From: Hyperoodon ampullatus
Taxonomy: Eukaryota > Chordata > Mammalia > Artiodactyla > Ziphiidae
Length of the DNA: 64,000 nt
NCBI GenBank assembly: GCA_949752795.1
Contig: OX457064.1
Span: 43,272,368-43,336,367 of the forward strand
Direction: 5' to 3'
Within the stretch, counting starts at the first letter, position 1, and the number at the start of each line of letters is the position of its first letter. This document shows positions 1 to 13,405 of this stretch, one piece after another. The notes beneath the pieces are model-generated. The model made no database searches, was not told the DNA's origin, and saw only the letters and a program-made list of their open reading frames with translations. The position numbers and the translations under genes are program-made.

Positions 1-690
1 CCTGCTATCAACTTAGTCCAAGCCACTATTCTCTCTCCCTGATTATAGATTCTCTCAAAGTTTATTCTCCATGCAGCAGCTAAAGTGATTCCTTTGAAAT
101 GTAAGTCAGATCGTATTACTCCCCTGCTTAAATCCCTCTGTTAGCTCCTCATCTCCTTCAGCATAAAATTGACAGGCCCTACTATGGCCTAGAAGATTCT
201 ATGTAGTCTGAGACTCCTCTCTCACTGAATTCATCTACCATTGTCTCCATAGGTCATTACTTTCCAGAGTTCTCTAGTGGTTGCTTTGCTGTTCCTCAAA
301 AAAGGCCAAGCCTGCTTCTACCTCAGGACATTTGCACTTACTGCTCCCTCTCACTGGCACATTCTACCACATATCTTCATGACTGACTTCCTTCTCTATT
401 CAAATATCATATTATCATAGAATCCTTTCATCGTCATTCTAAATAGTTTTTCTCACACAACCCCATGGCCTTTATCTTCCTTAATATAGTTAATATACTT
501 TTTCCCCATTACCTCAAAAACACTTACTTGATACACTTTATTTTTTCATTGGTTTATTTTTTTTGTCCTCCCATATTAGAATGTAAGTTACATGAAGGCA
601 GGGACTATTTTGTTCATTACTATATCTCCAATATTTGGAATAACACCAGAAAAATAGATGTTGCTCAGTAAACATTTGTTGAATATATGA
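1..690 (+). repeat. Ancient L2-type LINE 3' region
   Basis: The segment reads like the 3' part of mammalian L2. It has the typical phrase about 'gaatgtaagttacatgaagg cagggactattttgttca' around 580-625 and ends in the usual run '...cagtaaacatttgttgaata' near 667-686. It is strongly diverged, carries no usable ORF and is probably truncated by the window edge. Assignment is by remembered consensus, not alignment. The stretch of about 830 bases after it (691-1520) is AT-rich, and I see no gene or clear repeat in it. Confidence 0.6.
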
Positions 691-1504
691 AAGAATAATA
701 CGTGTTTTTTAAAATTTTTCGTAAATATTTTAGGGTTCTGAATACATGTAACAGGATTTATATCCTATTGCTATTAAAGTTATATTCATTTGGATTTTGC
801 CACTACTTAGACAAAGGACTCAATTGTTTTTATACTGCATTTATCTATTTTGACCACCAGATCTTGCTCATAGAGATAATGAATGATCTTACCAAGACCA
901 GAACCACAGAAATAACCATATGAAGGTCAGTTAACTCTGACTGATAAAATAAATTTTTTCTCCTATGACTGAGAAGTACACCTAAGATTATGGTAGCATG
1001 TAGGATAGCAATAAGACACAAAAATATCAACAATACTTGGGACAACAGCATGCACAAATTTTGATAATTCTTTTCTAAAACAAATTAAGAATTTATTTTA
1101 AAAATTTTAATACATCACATTGCTAAGGACACTATATTATTACAAAAGCACTTTTTCTATAACCTATCTCTATGACATAAAGCAAAATGGTAAAACCAAA
1201 ACATAGGCCATGGTAGGAGTACTTTGTTAGTACTCGTACTTATTTGGTATCAAATATTATTAAAAAATTAATTAAACCTGTATAGTTAGGCACTGGTAGT
1301 ATCTGTAATGCTATTTCTATTGAGTTGAATACTAGGTAACACTTCTTTTAATACCAGATCACTCTTAACATGTAATAGTTTAATTAATGTACTAAATATT
1401 ATTGGGGGTAGACTTTAAAATATTAGTTTATATACACTTTTAATTTTGGCCTTGAAAATAATGAGTTTTTTTCTGGAATTAAAGCAAATATGTCCTATTT
1501 TTAA

Positions 1505-1663
<159 letters not shown>

Positions 1664-2199
1664 TAATTATAATGTTGAAAACAATTAAGTTTATGAGTTA
1701 TTCAGATTAATTTTCTTAGATGAATTTGGAGTATCAATTAGCAACATAATCCCAAAGGATGTCATATCCTCAGAGAGCTGAACAGGAAAATTATTAAGTT
1801 GCTTAACCCTAAAGCTTCCCTATTTGCCAACTCTATTAAACTGTTTTATATAATTTTTATTGAGGTATTGACTCACTATTTAAGCCATAATCAGAAATTA
1901 AAATAATATCAAACTTGATATGTAAGCTTCTGTATTTATTGAAATGTAAAAACACAAAGAATGGAGGTCATTTTTATCTAAGACTCTGTGCATGAATTAT
2001 AGGATTTAGAGATAGGAACAATTCCCTTTTACAAACCAAAAAGTTTGGACAAATTGTGCTCATCCTTTATATTTCCTTTACTATGGATTTCATATGGGAG
2101 AATTATAAAAAAAAATAGTGTTTTTCTTTCTGGAGACCACCAAAGACAGACAAGATCACTCAGTTGGAACTCTGGTGTATCAAATTACACCTTATTTTT

Positions 2200-2813
2200 T
2201 TTTTTAACATCTTCATTGGAGTATAATTGCTTTACAATCGTGTGTTAGTTTCTGCTTTATAACAAAGTGAATCAGCTATACATATACATATATCCCCATA
2301 TCTCTTCCCTCTTACGTCTCCCTCCCTCCCACCCTCCCTATCCCACCCCTCTAGGTGGTCACAAAGCACCGAGCTGATCTCCCTGTGCTATGCGGCTGCT
2401 TCCCACTGGCTATCTATTTTACGTTTGGTAGTGTATATATGTCCATGCCACTCTCTCACTTTGTCCCAGCTTACCCTTCCCCCTCCCTGTGTCCTCAAGT
2501 CCATTCTCTAGTAGGTCTGCGTCTTTATTCACGTCCTGCCCCTAGGTTCTTCATGACCATTTTAAAAAAATTTGATTCCATATATATGTGTTAGCATACG
2601 GTACTTTTCTCTTTCTCACTTACTTTACTCTGTATGACAGACTCTAGGTCCATCCACCTCACTACAAATAACTCAATTTCGTTTCTTTTTATGGCTGAGT
2701 AATGTTCCATTGTATATATGTGCCACATCTTCTTTACCCATTCATCTGTCGATAGACACTTAGGTTGCTTCCATGTCCTGGCTATTGTAAATAGAGCTGC
2801 AATGAACATTGTG
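2200..2813 (-). mobile_element. 5'-truncated L1 (3' end only)
   Basis: On the minus strand this is the end of L1 ORF2 plus the 3' UTR. The ORF2 C-terminus is recognisable at about 2600-2813 (minus-strand peptide IYTMEHYSAIKRNEIELFVV). The tail is a T run at the left end. A perfect 14-base duplication, TACACCTTATTTTT, brackets it at 2186-2199 and 2814-2827, so this is a genuine retrotransposition event with both ends intact. The same 3' region occurs in the large L1 near 40.5-41.1 kb, so the family was recently active in this lineage. It lies inside the intron between exons A and B, antisense to the gene. Confidence 0.9.
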
Positions 2814-3929
2814 TACACCTTATTTTTGATGATTATTTATATGGTCTTCCTTCTCTTTATTTAAGTGGAATTTTATTTTAAGGAAAGCACTTTGAATTTA
2901 GAAAGTACTTATTACATGGATAAGATAAAAACTTACAACAGAAAATCATATTTTGGCATTCTTTTTACCTTTTCTCTAAATTGATTCTGAGATTGAGAAT
3001 TTAAGGAGGAAATAACTTTTGTTTGTGTCTTTATCAAATAGTTATACACAAGAATTATGTTTTTTTCCTGATTTTATGAGCAGAGCCTTTCTAAATGAGC
3101 CATGAAATATTCTAACCCCAATGAAATAAGACACATAATAGAAAATGTAATATATATGTATTATTTCATTCACTTCAGTGTCGCTCAAGAGAGTTGTCAT
3201 TACATTGTTCTTGGCAGAATAAACCATATGACATCACCCTATAATTAAGCGATCTGACAAGAGAGAATTTTATAGGTTTATATTTTCTTGGAAAGTACAT
3301 TTTATTCTTACTTTCAGATATATATTTTCCTGTGATATTTTTTCTCATACTACTTCCCTCCTCCAAATAGCTTACCAATTAAGAGTACACTCTAGAATTC
3401 ATTAACACTGTACAAAACTATAGAAAGGAAGAAAATATATTCACTAGCCAAAACAATCTTACATAGATTAACTGTTTTCTTTCTCACCCCATTTAGAATG
3501 TTTATGTATTTTATTTGTAATACAATTAGGTTTATTTTTTAATATTTATATTCAGTTTTGAATTTCCTTCACACTCTGGTTGATTTTAGTTATATACTTA
3601 TTTGGAAGGTATGTGAAATATTATCATGGTTCTAACACTTGATGCCATACAACAGGTATACAACACAAAGAAATGTCACTGTCTTCTCATCCCTACCTCC
3701 CTCTTCCCATTACCCCTTCTTTCCATCCTGTTCCCATCCATCCCCTGAAGGTATCCACTCTCATTATTTTCTAGTTTATCCTTACTGTGTTTCTTTTGCA
3801 CAAAGGAGAAGGTAAATTCCTTCTTTTTTTATACGAATACTAGCACATTACGTATGTTCTTTTCTACTTTTGCAGTAGTAATTTGACAAGTTTTTAGCCA
3901 GAGCACCAACCACCCAATCATTTCTTTCA

Positions 3930-4250
3930 CTCTCCCCAAAAGCTGCTAGGACTTTACAGAATCCAATTTTTAAACAACTTACTTACAGGATTAAATCCAA
4001 GTTGTTATCCTAGAAACAAATGGCCCTTCATGATCCAGCTCTTGTCTGTTTTTGCAGGCTTAAACTTCCTGCATGTGCTCTAGGAAAATCCCATGCTATT
4101 TCATGCATTGCTGTCTTTTCACATGGTGTTCACTCCAGCCTTGCTAAATCGCACTCACTCTGTTTCTGCTCCCAGTGTCCAAATGGCAGGCTCCTTTTTT
4201 ACTTTCAAGAGAAGTTCTGTCTTCTTTTTCAAAGCCTTCGTGACGGTGCT
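3930..4250 (+). repeat. Probable L2 LINE fragment
   Basis: A run such as 'aggattaaatccaagttgtt' followed by 'cccttcatgatccagc' resembles the body of the mammalian L2 3' UTR region. It is highly diverged. Short open frames here (for example 4020-4262) have no recognisable domain and are treated as chance. Confidence 0.4.
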
Positions 4251-5174
4251 GGTTATACTTAGTGGCTTCTTTGTCTCTCATTACAACTTATTTGAATCTT
4301 GGTTATAGCAATAAGAAAACGTTTTATTTGTCTGTCTTTTCCTCTGTGATCTCTTTTCATCAGAATATCCTCAGTACATATAGATATTCCCAAAATATTG
4401 ATGAATGGAAAAGAAATAGAACCCTGTTTATTCCTCATTTGGGGTAGGCTCTCCACACAGAGGGGTGGAAATAACCCCTAAATTCCCAGTCATTGCCTAG
4501 AGTCTTGTTTCTACACACAAAGCCAAGGGACCCTGTATCCATCTAAATGTCGACATCATGACTACCCTGAGACATTGTTGTCATTCCCCTCTGCTAGAAG
4601 GGAACCACTGATATATCTGCTAGACCAGACTGTATACACTCCCTTAAATATGGAGATTTGTTCTGGGGCTCACTCTTTCAGTAACATAGTTTCTACTAGC
4701 CACAGACTAGTGTGTTCTTGCCTTCCATTCTTTTTCCTGCTGACCTACAATATTGAAGCATCAGCACACTTACTATTTCTGAGCCACTGAAAGAATTACA
4801 CAGTCATAAATTTTTTAAAAATCTGAATCTAAATTTTGGTAATAAGATAAATCTTTTTAGTCTTCTATGTAGTTATCAGTACCCAGACATTATCCTTGCT
4901 TTTCTTCTTTAGACAACAATGCATTTCAATACTGAAAAATAGTACTCAACGTTTAAATATGATATGCCATTGAGTTATTAAATAGGGTGAACTGGTTAGA
5001 ATTTATTTAGTTTAAGTTACATAGATTCAATTGAACTAGTTTGAGCAAAAATGATATTTATTATGAGGATAATGCATTTTTCACAGAATCAGGATAGAAT
5101 ATGACTGCTGAATTCTCAGGAAAAAAAGCTTAAACTTGGGACTTGAACACCATGAAGACTCAGTTTGTCTACAT

Positions 5175-5194
5175 TTGTGTGTGTGTGTGTGTGT
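5175..5194. repeat. (TG)n microsatellite
   Basis: About ten alternating TG units. Short and uninterrupted, in an intron of the VWDE-like gene. Confidence 0.9.
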
Positions 5195-5310
5195 ATCTGT
5201 CTGTCACGGTTCGGCTTTTCTCTGTTTGTGGGCTTCATTTTTCCCTTTCTCTAGATATTAGCTTTCTCCACATAGTGAGAAACGTGGCCATCAACAGCTC
5301 CATAACTTTT

Positions 5311-5656
5311 TTTAAAATAAATTTATTTTTATTTTTGGCTGTGTTGGGTCTTCGTTGCTGTGCACGGGCTTTCTCTAGTTGCCATGAGCAGGGGCTACTC
5401 TTCGTTGTGGTGCACGTGCTTCTCATCACGGTGGCTTCTCTTGTTGCAGAGCAAGGGCTCTAGGTGCATGGGCTTCAGTAGTTGTGGCACACAGACTCAG
5501 TAGTTGTGGCTCATGGGCTCTAGAGCGCAGGCTCAGTAGTTGTGGTGCACGGGCTTAGCTGCTCCACGGCATGTGGGATCTTCCTGGACCAGGGCTCGAA
5601 CCCGTGTCCCCTGCATTGGCAGGCGGATTCTTAACCACTGTGCCACCAGGGAATCC
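5311..5656 (-). mobile_element. CHR SINE, older long subtype
   Basis: Reverse-oriented tRNA-derived SINE. The tRNA-like head is at the right end, with a B-box-like GGGTTCGAGCCC readable on the minus strand near 5595. The body carries the repeated phrase 'cagtagttgtgg' typical of the long, older form. The left end is the T/A-rich tail. A 16-base duplication with one mismatch flanks it (5295-5310 and 5657-5672, core CAGCTCCATA). Divergence is greater than in the short CHR copies elsewhere in the window. Confidence 0.85.
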
Positions 5657-6216
5657 CAGCTCCATAGCTTTTGATCTTGCAACTCAGTCCACCAAAGGCA
5701 GACTGGCTCAACATCCCCTCTGATACAAAGTTAAGATATCCGAAGTAACTGAAGCATTGGCATAGCTTAGGTTCCACCCCTGGACCAGTCAAATGTAGTC
5801 AGGAAGGTGGGTCATATAAGAACATGAGAGGTCCTGTGAGAACCATGTATATGGAGGTAGAAAGCGTGGTTTCAAGTAGAAGGTGGGATCTGGAGAAATG
5901 AAGGATTTTCTGGGTAGAAAATCAGTCTATGTGTCAACTACATATATGTTTCTTCTTGCTACAAAAGTCATTACTAGTGACCTATTATATATGGCCAATA
6001 TTGGTAACTTAGTTGATTTGAACTCAAAAAATGCGTGAGTCATTAGAAGCAGTTTACATCAAATTAGGATGCATATGATTTTCATTATTCTAAATAAAAC
6101 TCACTATCAATGTCACTTTTATTTGTTTATTATATATTCCATTATACCAGGCACATAGTTTAAAATTTATATTTTGAGTATATGTAATTCACTAGTAAAG
6201 CATTTCCATGATCTAA

Positions 6217-6468
<252 letters not shown>

Positions 6469-6494
6469 TAATGTATTTACAAAACTACACTTAG

Positions 6495-7033
<539 letters not shown>

Positions 7034-7245
7034 TTTTTTTTTTTTTTTTTTTTGTGGTACGCGGGCCTCTCACTGCTGTGGCCTCTCCCGTTGCAGAGCA
7101 CAGGCTCCGGACACGCAGGCTCAGTGGCCATGGCTCACGGGCCCAGCCGCTCCGCGGCATGTGGGATCTTCCCGGACCGGGGCACGAACCCGTGTCCCCT
7201 GCATCGGCAGGCGGACTCTCAACCACTGCGCCACCAGGGAAGCCC
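7034..7245 (-). mobile_element. CHR SINE, short young subtype
   Basis: Reverse-oriented short CHR SINE. An uninterrupted run of about 19 T at the left end is the copied poly-A tail, and the element ends at the right with CCACCAGGGAAGCCC, the complement of the 5' head. Low divergence from the other short copies suggests recent insertion. I could not find a convincing duplication; the flanks GAGGCTAACAC and TTAAAGCTATT do not match. Relative to the VWDE-like gene it is antisense, the orientation that exposes a pyrimidine tract and a TTGCAG acceptor-like site at 7091-7096. Confidence 0.9.
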
Positions 7246-8002
7246 TTAAAGCTATTTTAAAGGCCGAAGAAACTAATAAATACAGACTGGTCTTAATTGT
7301 TAGAGAAAAGCAAAGAAGAAATCCAGATAATCAAAAATTTACTTTGAAATGTGATTTGATATTTACATACTGAAACGATGTTTCTGATATTCCTGACATT
7401 CACAATATTTAATAAACTGAATATTTTCCCAGTCCTTACTGTGATGGTGTCTTTATCATCAGGGATCAGTCAGCATAACAGAAGCCATTTGATGTATCCA
7501 GACATAAAGTGTTAATGCAGAATTAGGGACTCTCAGGACTGTTGGAAGAGCTGGGGTAGAGATGGGGGAGGATAGGGTAGAGGTCAGTAAAGCAGCTGCT
7601 GAAGGTCAGAGATTGAGAATGAAGATGTCAGCCTGTTTCCAAGCATCTAGCTGCAAACACCTCTGAAAAAATAATGGCTTCCTATTCATTTCCATCTTCT
7701 AACTCTCTAGAAAGTTTTTTTCATTGGTGAACTCTAACCCAGAACCACACAGAGAAGGGGACTCTGGAAAATGTAGACCCTAGCCTTAGAAGGAAGTGAC
7801 AGTGGTGCCAAAGGGATGAAAGTGAGCTGACACAAGACATACTAAAAGTTCTGCATCTTACTGCTTTGGACTGTATTCCAGAGATAAAGCTATTACTTTT
7901 CACTGATAAAAACACCATATTTAGTTTCATCTGTTTATTTTTCACCTCTACTCTTTCTGCTGCTCCGACCTGTACCATTTCTGGACAGAGGGGAAGAAAT
8001 AA
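7246..8002. other. Unassigned, probably repeat-derived
   Basis: The part from about 7440 to 7760 has the texture of an old interspersed repeat, with purine-rich runs such as 'gggtagagatgggggagg', but I cannot name a family. No convincing exon is present. Confidence 0.3.
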
Positions 8003-8018
8003 TGTAATTGGGTGTTTT

Positions 8019-8335
8019 TTTTTTTTTAAAGATTTCTTTTTAAAAACACAAAATTAATTAATTAATTAATTTATGGCTGTGCTGGCTCTTCGTTTCTGTG
8101 CAAGGGCTTTCTCTAGTTGCGGCAAGTGGGGGCCACTCCTCATCGCAGTGCGCAGGCCTCTGACTATCGCGGCCTTTCTTGTTGCGGAGCACAGGCTCCA
8201 GATGCGCAGGCTCAGTAATTGTGGCTCACGGGGCTAGCCGCTCCGGGCATGTGGGATCCTCCCAGACCAGGGCTCGAACCCATGTCCCCTGCATTGGCAG
8301 GCAGATTCTCAACCACTGCACCACCAGGGAAGCCC
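8019..8335 (-). mobile_element. CHR SINE, long subtype
   Basis: Reverse-oriented CHR SINE of the longer form, with a poly-T end followed by TTAA repeats (about 8050-8071). The head is at 8320-8335. A perfect 16-base duplication (TGTAATTGGGTGTTTT) flanks it at 8003-8018 and 8336-8351. Confidence 0.9.
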
Positions 8336-8412
8336 TGTAATTGGGTGTTTTAAAAGACTTACTTAGTCTTTGTGTTTACGTGAAAATGTCTCTTATTTAT
8401 CCGTTCTTTCAG

Positions 8413-8502
8413 TACCGTGATCTGTTTTGGTGCAGAAGCAAGAGAGAAACTATCACAAAATCAAATCCTTCTATAAATATCAAAAGAGAATTGGATGCTT
8501 AA
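8413..8502 (+). other. Candidate alternative terminal exon (unproven)
   Basis: A good-looking acceptor (TTATCCGTTCTTTCAG) is followed by 29 open codons in the phase required by exon C, then TAA at 8500-8502. An AATAAA overlaps the stop at 8501-8506. The peptide starts YRDLFWCRSKRE and has one cysteine and no domain I recognise. If spliced to exon C it would give a truncated secreted protein without EGF repeats. Chance is a strong alternative because the open stretch is short. Confidence 0.2.
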
Positions 8503-8506
8503 TAAA

Positions 8507-9835
8507 AGAAAATTTGAATGACATGATTGCTGAGGAAGTGGGAATGTCAACAGGGAATATACTTAATTGAAAGATCTGTCTCAGAGATGAAAATAATTAT
8601 ACGTTAACTAGAGTTATAAAACTTCCTTTTCTCTACTATCTTATATTTGACCTCAAACTTTTCATTATCTTTTTCAAAAAACATTTTAATTTGAACATGC
8701 CTATTTTAAATCATGTAAGTTTACAAAACTCATTTTGTTCTTTTAAGTGGAAAGACTAAGCATTTCTAAGCCATGTCTAAAATTATAAGATAAAGTAAGA
8801 CATTATTAGAATAAAATTATTGCTAACTTTGATAAGAATCTTTTTAAGTAATAGCATTCAATGTCACAATTAAAGGGATTTTATCATTTCATATTTGCTG
8901 AAAGGTAGTTTTAAAGAATCATTTAAGAGAATATAACATGTTTTACTATGTTTTATTTTATTACCAAAAATACAGAAATATAAATGCAAAATAAACCTTT
9001 GACAATTAGTGTGTGCTTAAATTTTTAAGCTGCTGTGAAAATATGAATACTAGAAGGAAAAAAGTACTCTAGATAAAAGTGAATACTTTTTTAAAGTTAA
9101 TAATTAGAATTGAAATTCCTACAAAAATAGTTAAATGAAATAGCTATAATTTTTAAACTGTTTCTGCCTCCTTTGCTGAGTATACAACATTGCAATTTTA
9201 TTAGTAGTTTTACTAAGTTAATCTTCGGTGTACACTTTTTATGGTTAAGAAGTTATAATAGCTCAAGGATTTATTCTGAAATGTCTAAACCAATACTTTA
9301 AAATCTTCATAAATATTTCCTAGATCCACACTAAGAATCCCAAGCTACAATTAAAATATTAATCAGTAGACTATGCATTTATAATAGATTTAATGGACCT
9401 GAATATGCTAATAATGAAGAAATGTTATGGTTTACAGTTTACAGATTTTATATAAAAGCACTCCTTATGAAAGCTAATGACTCATGCAAATGGAAGTAAT
9501 GTTTTAGAAATATAATGTGAGTTTTGAAAAACAAGTAATTTGATAAATTTATGAAGAAATTTAATTTTTTCTTACTTCTTGGTTATATTTTCACATCTAT
9601 TAACTTGAAATTTTTTTTAACCAAAATCTATTTGGAAAATATTTTGAAGATAATGAGTGTTCAAGATTTTAAGCAAAAGTACTTTAAAATGTGTAACTTT
9701 CAATGTTTACCTTTTAAGTCATTTTCCAAAAAAGAATTCAGGTCTTAAACCTTGTTTAATATACTTGGCTATTTTGTGTTTATTCATGTTAACATTTAAA
9801 TGAAATGTTTGAGTTATCAAATATTCTTATTCTTT
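8507..9835. other. AT-rich sequence, nothing seen
   Basis: Unique-looking AT-rich DNA. No SINE, no recognisable old LINE and no splice-bounded open frame. The 65-codon open frame at 9551-9748 is lysine/phenylalanine-rich low-complexity translation of AT-rich DNA and is not taken as a gene. Confidence 0.4.
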
Positions 9836-9839
9836 CTTT

Positions 9840-10090
9840 GGCCCTCTAGTGTTGGGAAGACCTAGGTTTTAATTCAACCCCAAATCTTCATTCCACATCT
9901 TCCCAGTTATAGGGACTTGCAGAGAGAGATTTACCTCCCTCTATATTTAATTCCTTCATTTGTAAGATAGGAATAAATAATACTTACTTAAGAGGATTAC
10001 TGGGTAAATTTAAATTAAAAATGAGATAATTATAAATAATTTTTCACAATGACTGTCATCTAATAAATGCCCAGTGCATGGGTTTTATTA
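9840..10090 (-). repeat. MIR-like ancient SINE
   Basis: On the plus strand it reads as a reversed MIR: 'tttaattccttcatttgtaa' followed by a 'gagataat...' tail and 'aataaatgcccagtgcatg'. It is heavily diverged. Its TCTAG before TGTTGGGAAG is not a credible splice acceptor. Confidence 0.5.
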
Positions 10091-10269
10091 TATGTTTTTT
10101 TGTTGCTAAAAATGAATCTGTGGAACCAGCTGAGGAAAAGATGACAGGTAGACTTCCCCTATTTTAGGTTTTCCAATGATTACTGTATATTGGTGTTTCT
10201 TGTTCCCTGATTAAAGAATTTACTTTTAAAAAGCATTGATTAAACAATATGTACGTTAAAAGCAATATA

Positions 10270-11230
10270 AAATAAGTGAATGCAAATTTTAAATCAACTC
10301 TGGCAAACAGTTATTCAGAACCAGCCTAAAAAGGCTAAAAGTGGCAGGCATATAATGACTAAAATTTGTGAACTCCATGTGTGCCAAGCTGATTCTAAGC
10401 GGTTTGCCAGGGTTAAGCTGATAACACCTCCTATTTACTTCTTAAATAGCAACTATGGATGCTCCGTGAGAATAAAAGAAAGGGGAGACAAACTAGATGA
10501 CATTTCAATTTATATATTTTTTTTGTAAGGACAGTCTTGTCCATCACTGTGAAAACAATTTCAAACTCAGCTGTAAAGTTTTTAAAAATTGTTTCTACTG
10601 CCAGATGAAATTAGCAGAGTTTTGCCTGCAGATGGTGCTAGATCCTCAGTTCCCAGGTAACACGCAAGAAGTGCAAAACGACCATTTAGTAAGAGAGCAC
10701 ATTAAATATTTAATGCAAACGACATTTTTCAAAAACAAATTCTTCACTAACACAACAGTCTTTCTTGTGAGCCTAGAAGTCTTCCTTACACCTAGTGATT
10801 AATCAATAATTACAGCCACTTGGCTGACTGCAGTTAACAATTCCCATTGTGCTAGTAAGGGATGAGTTGCATTTGAAGATTTGGTGACTTAATCTCTGAG
10901 ATTTAAATTGCTGTGAGAAGTATTAAGGTAAGCAGAAAACCTTTTGTTTTTCACACAAACATTAAACTTGTAAAATTCTAGCAATTAAAATAGCCAGTAT
11001 TTTCAGATATTTCAAAATTATACCTCTTTTTTTTTCCTGTTACTGACAAATAATCATAAGTGGATATGTAGCACACCCTGAGGGAAAAAAAAGGCTTTGT
11101 AAAGGATAATGGATATTCTCCTTCTTGGAACCATAATTTTATCTGACGTAAGTAGGGTCCCCCCAGTTATATGTCTTACATATGACAATACCTGGCAAGT
11201 CGCTGACTTGAGACACTAGGCACTTGAGAA
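10270..11230. other. Unexplained higher-complexity block
   Basis: Unlike the surrounding AT-rich DNA, this block has balanced composition and no repeat I recognise. It contains two overlapping open frames of 82 and 101 codons (10280-10528 and 10497-10802) but no flanking splice sites in a useful phase. A conserved noncoding element or a very old repeat are both possible. I do not call it coding. Confidence 0.3.
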
Positions 11231-11334
11231 AAGTATTAAGACCTACTGAACACAATCATTATAGTGAGAATAATTCCACTTAATTTCCCAATTCCCTCAG
11301 ATAGACAGAAATATAAATAGATCAAACATACATA

Positions 11335-11552
11335 GGGCTTCCCTGGTGGTGCAGTGGTTGAGAGTCCGCCTGCCGATGCAGGGGACACGGGTTCGTGCCC
11401 CGGTCTGGGAAGATCCCACATGCCGCGGAGCGGCTGGGCCCGTGAGCCGTGGCCGCTGAGCCTGCGCGTCCGGAGCCTGTGCTCCGCAATGGGAGGGGCC
11501 ACGACAGTGAGAGGCCCACGTATCGCCAAAAAAACCCAAAAATAACCCCAAC
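11335..11552 (+). mobile_element. CHR SINE, short subtype
   Basis: Forward short CHR SINE. It has an A box in the head (GGTGGTGCAGTGGTTGAGAG), a B box GGGTTCGTGCCC near 11390, and an A-rich tail interrupted by CCC blocks. A duplication of about 10 bases, ACATACATAG, occurs at 11326-11335 and 11553-11562. Confidence 0.9.
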
Positions 11553-11589
11553 ACATACATAGATTCTGATATCAAACTTAAATCTTGTT

Positions 11590-13389
11590 CACCAAGGAAT
11601 TGTGGTACTTGCTAGTGTGTCCAAGAGATACTGCTATGGTCTAATTTAGATTCTCATTCTAAGATCTCAGGATCTTCATTTGCATTTCCTTTACTGCTTT
11701 GTTTCAGTGCTGCCTGAGCTGGGATGCTCCTCTCTTGGCTGAGGGCTCTGATTATGCATCAAAGGAAATTCTTAGGATTTGCTTTTCCATGGCTCCAAGT
11801 TGTGTTTTTAGCCACCAAGACCCGTCATTCATTTCTAGGCAAGATCTTGATGATGCCTCCTATGTTAGTCTGTTGAGCAGGCAAGCTGCAGGATGCCTCA
11901 TCCCGCTACTCTGACCTCTTCATGGCCACATCAGTGTCCTCTGCTGGTGCATTCTCATGATGACTTGCAATTTCTGAGGACTCAGGAAATAAACAGGACT
12001 TTTTTTTTTTTCTTTCAAATCCTTTCTTGTGACAATAGTAAATTCTTTCTTTGGAGTTGACCTGAAACCTATCTTCCCACAGCAAAGATTCAAGACATTT
12101 TCAGTGTAACGCCATCAACATTCCCTGACTGCAGCATTACAAAGTGAAATAAATAAAGCATCAGAGATGCTGTGTAGAGTGTGACCACTTCATTTCCTAC
12201 ACAGCAGCCTACAAAGAAGAGTAGAATGGTTCAACCCAAGAAAAAATCACAAGGCAGCAGCAGAGCTTCGTGAAAAATGTGGGCACCTTCTCAGAGAAAA
12301 TGCATCATGTCTCACATGAGTGACAGAAAAATATTTTGAAAAATATTTTAGTTTTCTTTTTCTCCCAATAAAAGAAGAAACAGCTGTAGGAAATGGAAAT
12401 TGACCTTACCAGAACATAAAACCTGAACTGCTCATTTTGAGGGTTGGCATACAGCTGTGTGCTGGGCTCTGAAGAGCAGAAGTGGGATTCTTCTAGAGCC
12501 ATATGGTTGAATCAAGAAGGGCAAAGGGTTAGAGCAGACAGAAGGCAGTTTACAGGTAATGACAAAGTCCTGAAGCATAATATATTCTAAAATGCTTCCA
12601 GTCTTAGATTCACATTAAAAAGGAGGAGGCTGCCAAGAAATACACTAATGTGTTTTTCTCCTGAAGTGAGGGAACAAAGATCCCAAAAGCACTACCTGTC
12701 AGCTCTGCTTAGGTGACCTTACCTTCCAGTCACTGTTAAACCAAAGAATTAAGAGAGAATCCTATTTCTAATTGTTTTGAACATCATGATAGTCTTCCAA
12801 ATGAATACCTACTGAGTTTCCACTAAAACACAAAAATCCTTTATTAACCCATATAGGCAGGCTGATTACAGGCTCTGCCAATCTGTATTACTAAGCACTA
12901 ACTAACCTATTGAGACAACTTGCTAGAAAGAGAGTTGTTTCATTCCCCATCCCTCAGGGAAAACTAAACTGACAAGCATGGTTGAAACCAAGATGGATAA
13001 GCAGTTTGTAGCTTCTGATATAATTCTCATGCTGAAAATACATATGTGAGATTTTAACTAATTAGGCCTCAAGCTCTTTGCAAAAGCCACATTGCAATTA
13101 ATTAAGATGCTACTCATTATTTTTCAAAACACAAATTCTTTATCATAATTTACAGAACTGTCAGAGAAAACATTCACACTATCATATTATAGTTTTTATG
13201 CTAAAAGAGATAAAATATTTAAGACAAACTTTGTTATTTTTAAGCTGTTCACTTCAGTTGAACTTGGCATACTATTATGAACACTTTAGCTAACATGTAA
13301 TTATAACTGAATTAACAACTGAAAATTAAAATCAAGATCTGTAATCTTTCATTGAGACCCAAATTTAAAGAATTATCACATCCACTATT
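11590..13389. other. No confident feature
   Basis: Mixed-composition sequence. A 71-codon open frame (11699-11914) follows a TTTCAG, but it has no domain and no partner exon. A pyrimidine/T run is at 12001-12015. Nothing else is supported. Confidence 0.3.
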
Positions 13390-13405
13390 AAAAGCAGTGC
13401 TATGA

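Noticed and set aside
5143..5463. 106-codon frame with a hydrophobic start
   Set aside because: It runs from a TG microsatellite into an antisense SINE.
11380..11405. tRNA-like A and B boxes
   Set aside because: They are the promoter boxes of the SINE head. There is no cloverleaf of a functional tRNA gene.
11699..11914. 71-codon frame directly after a TTTCAG
   Set aside because: No donor site in phase, no domain and no partner exon. It could be the tail of an unknown transcript, but nothing supports that.
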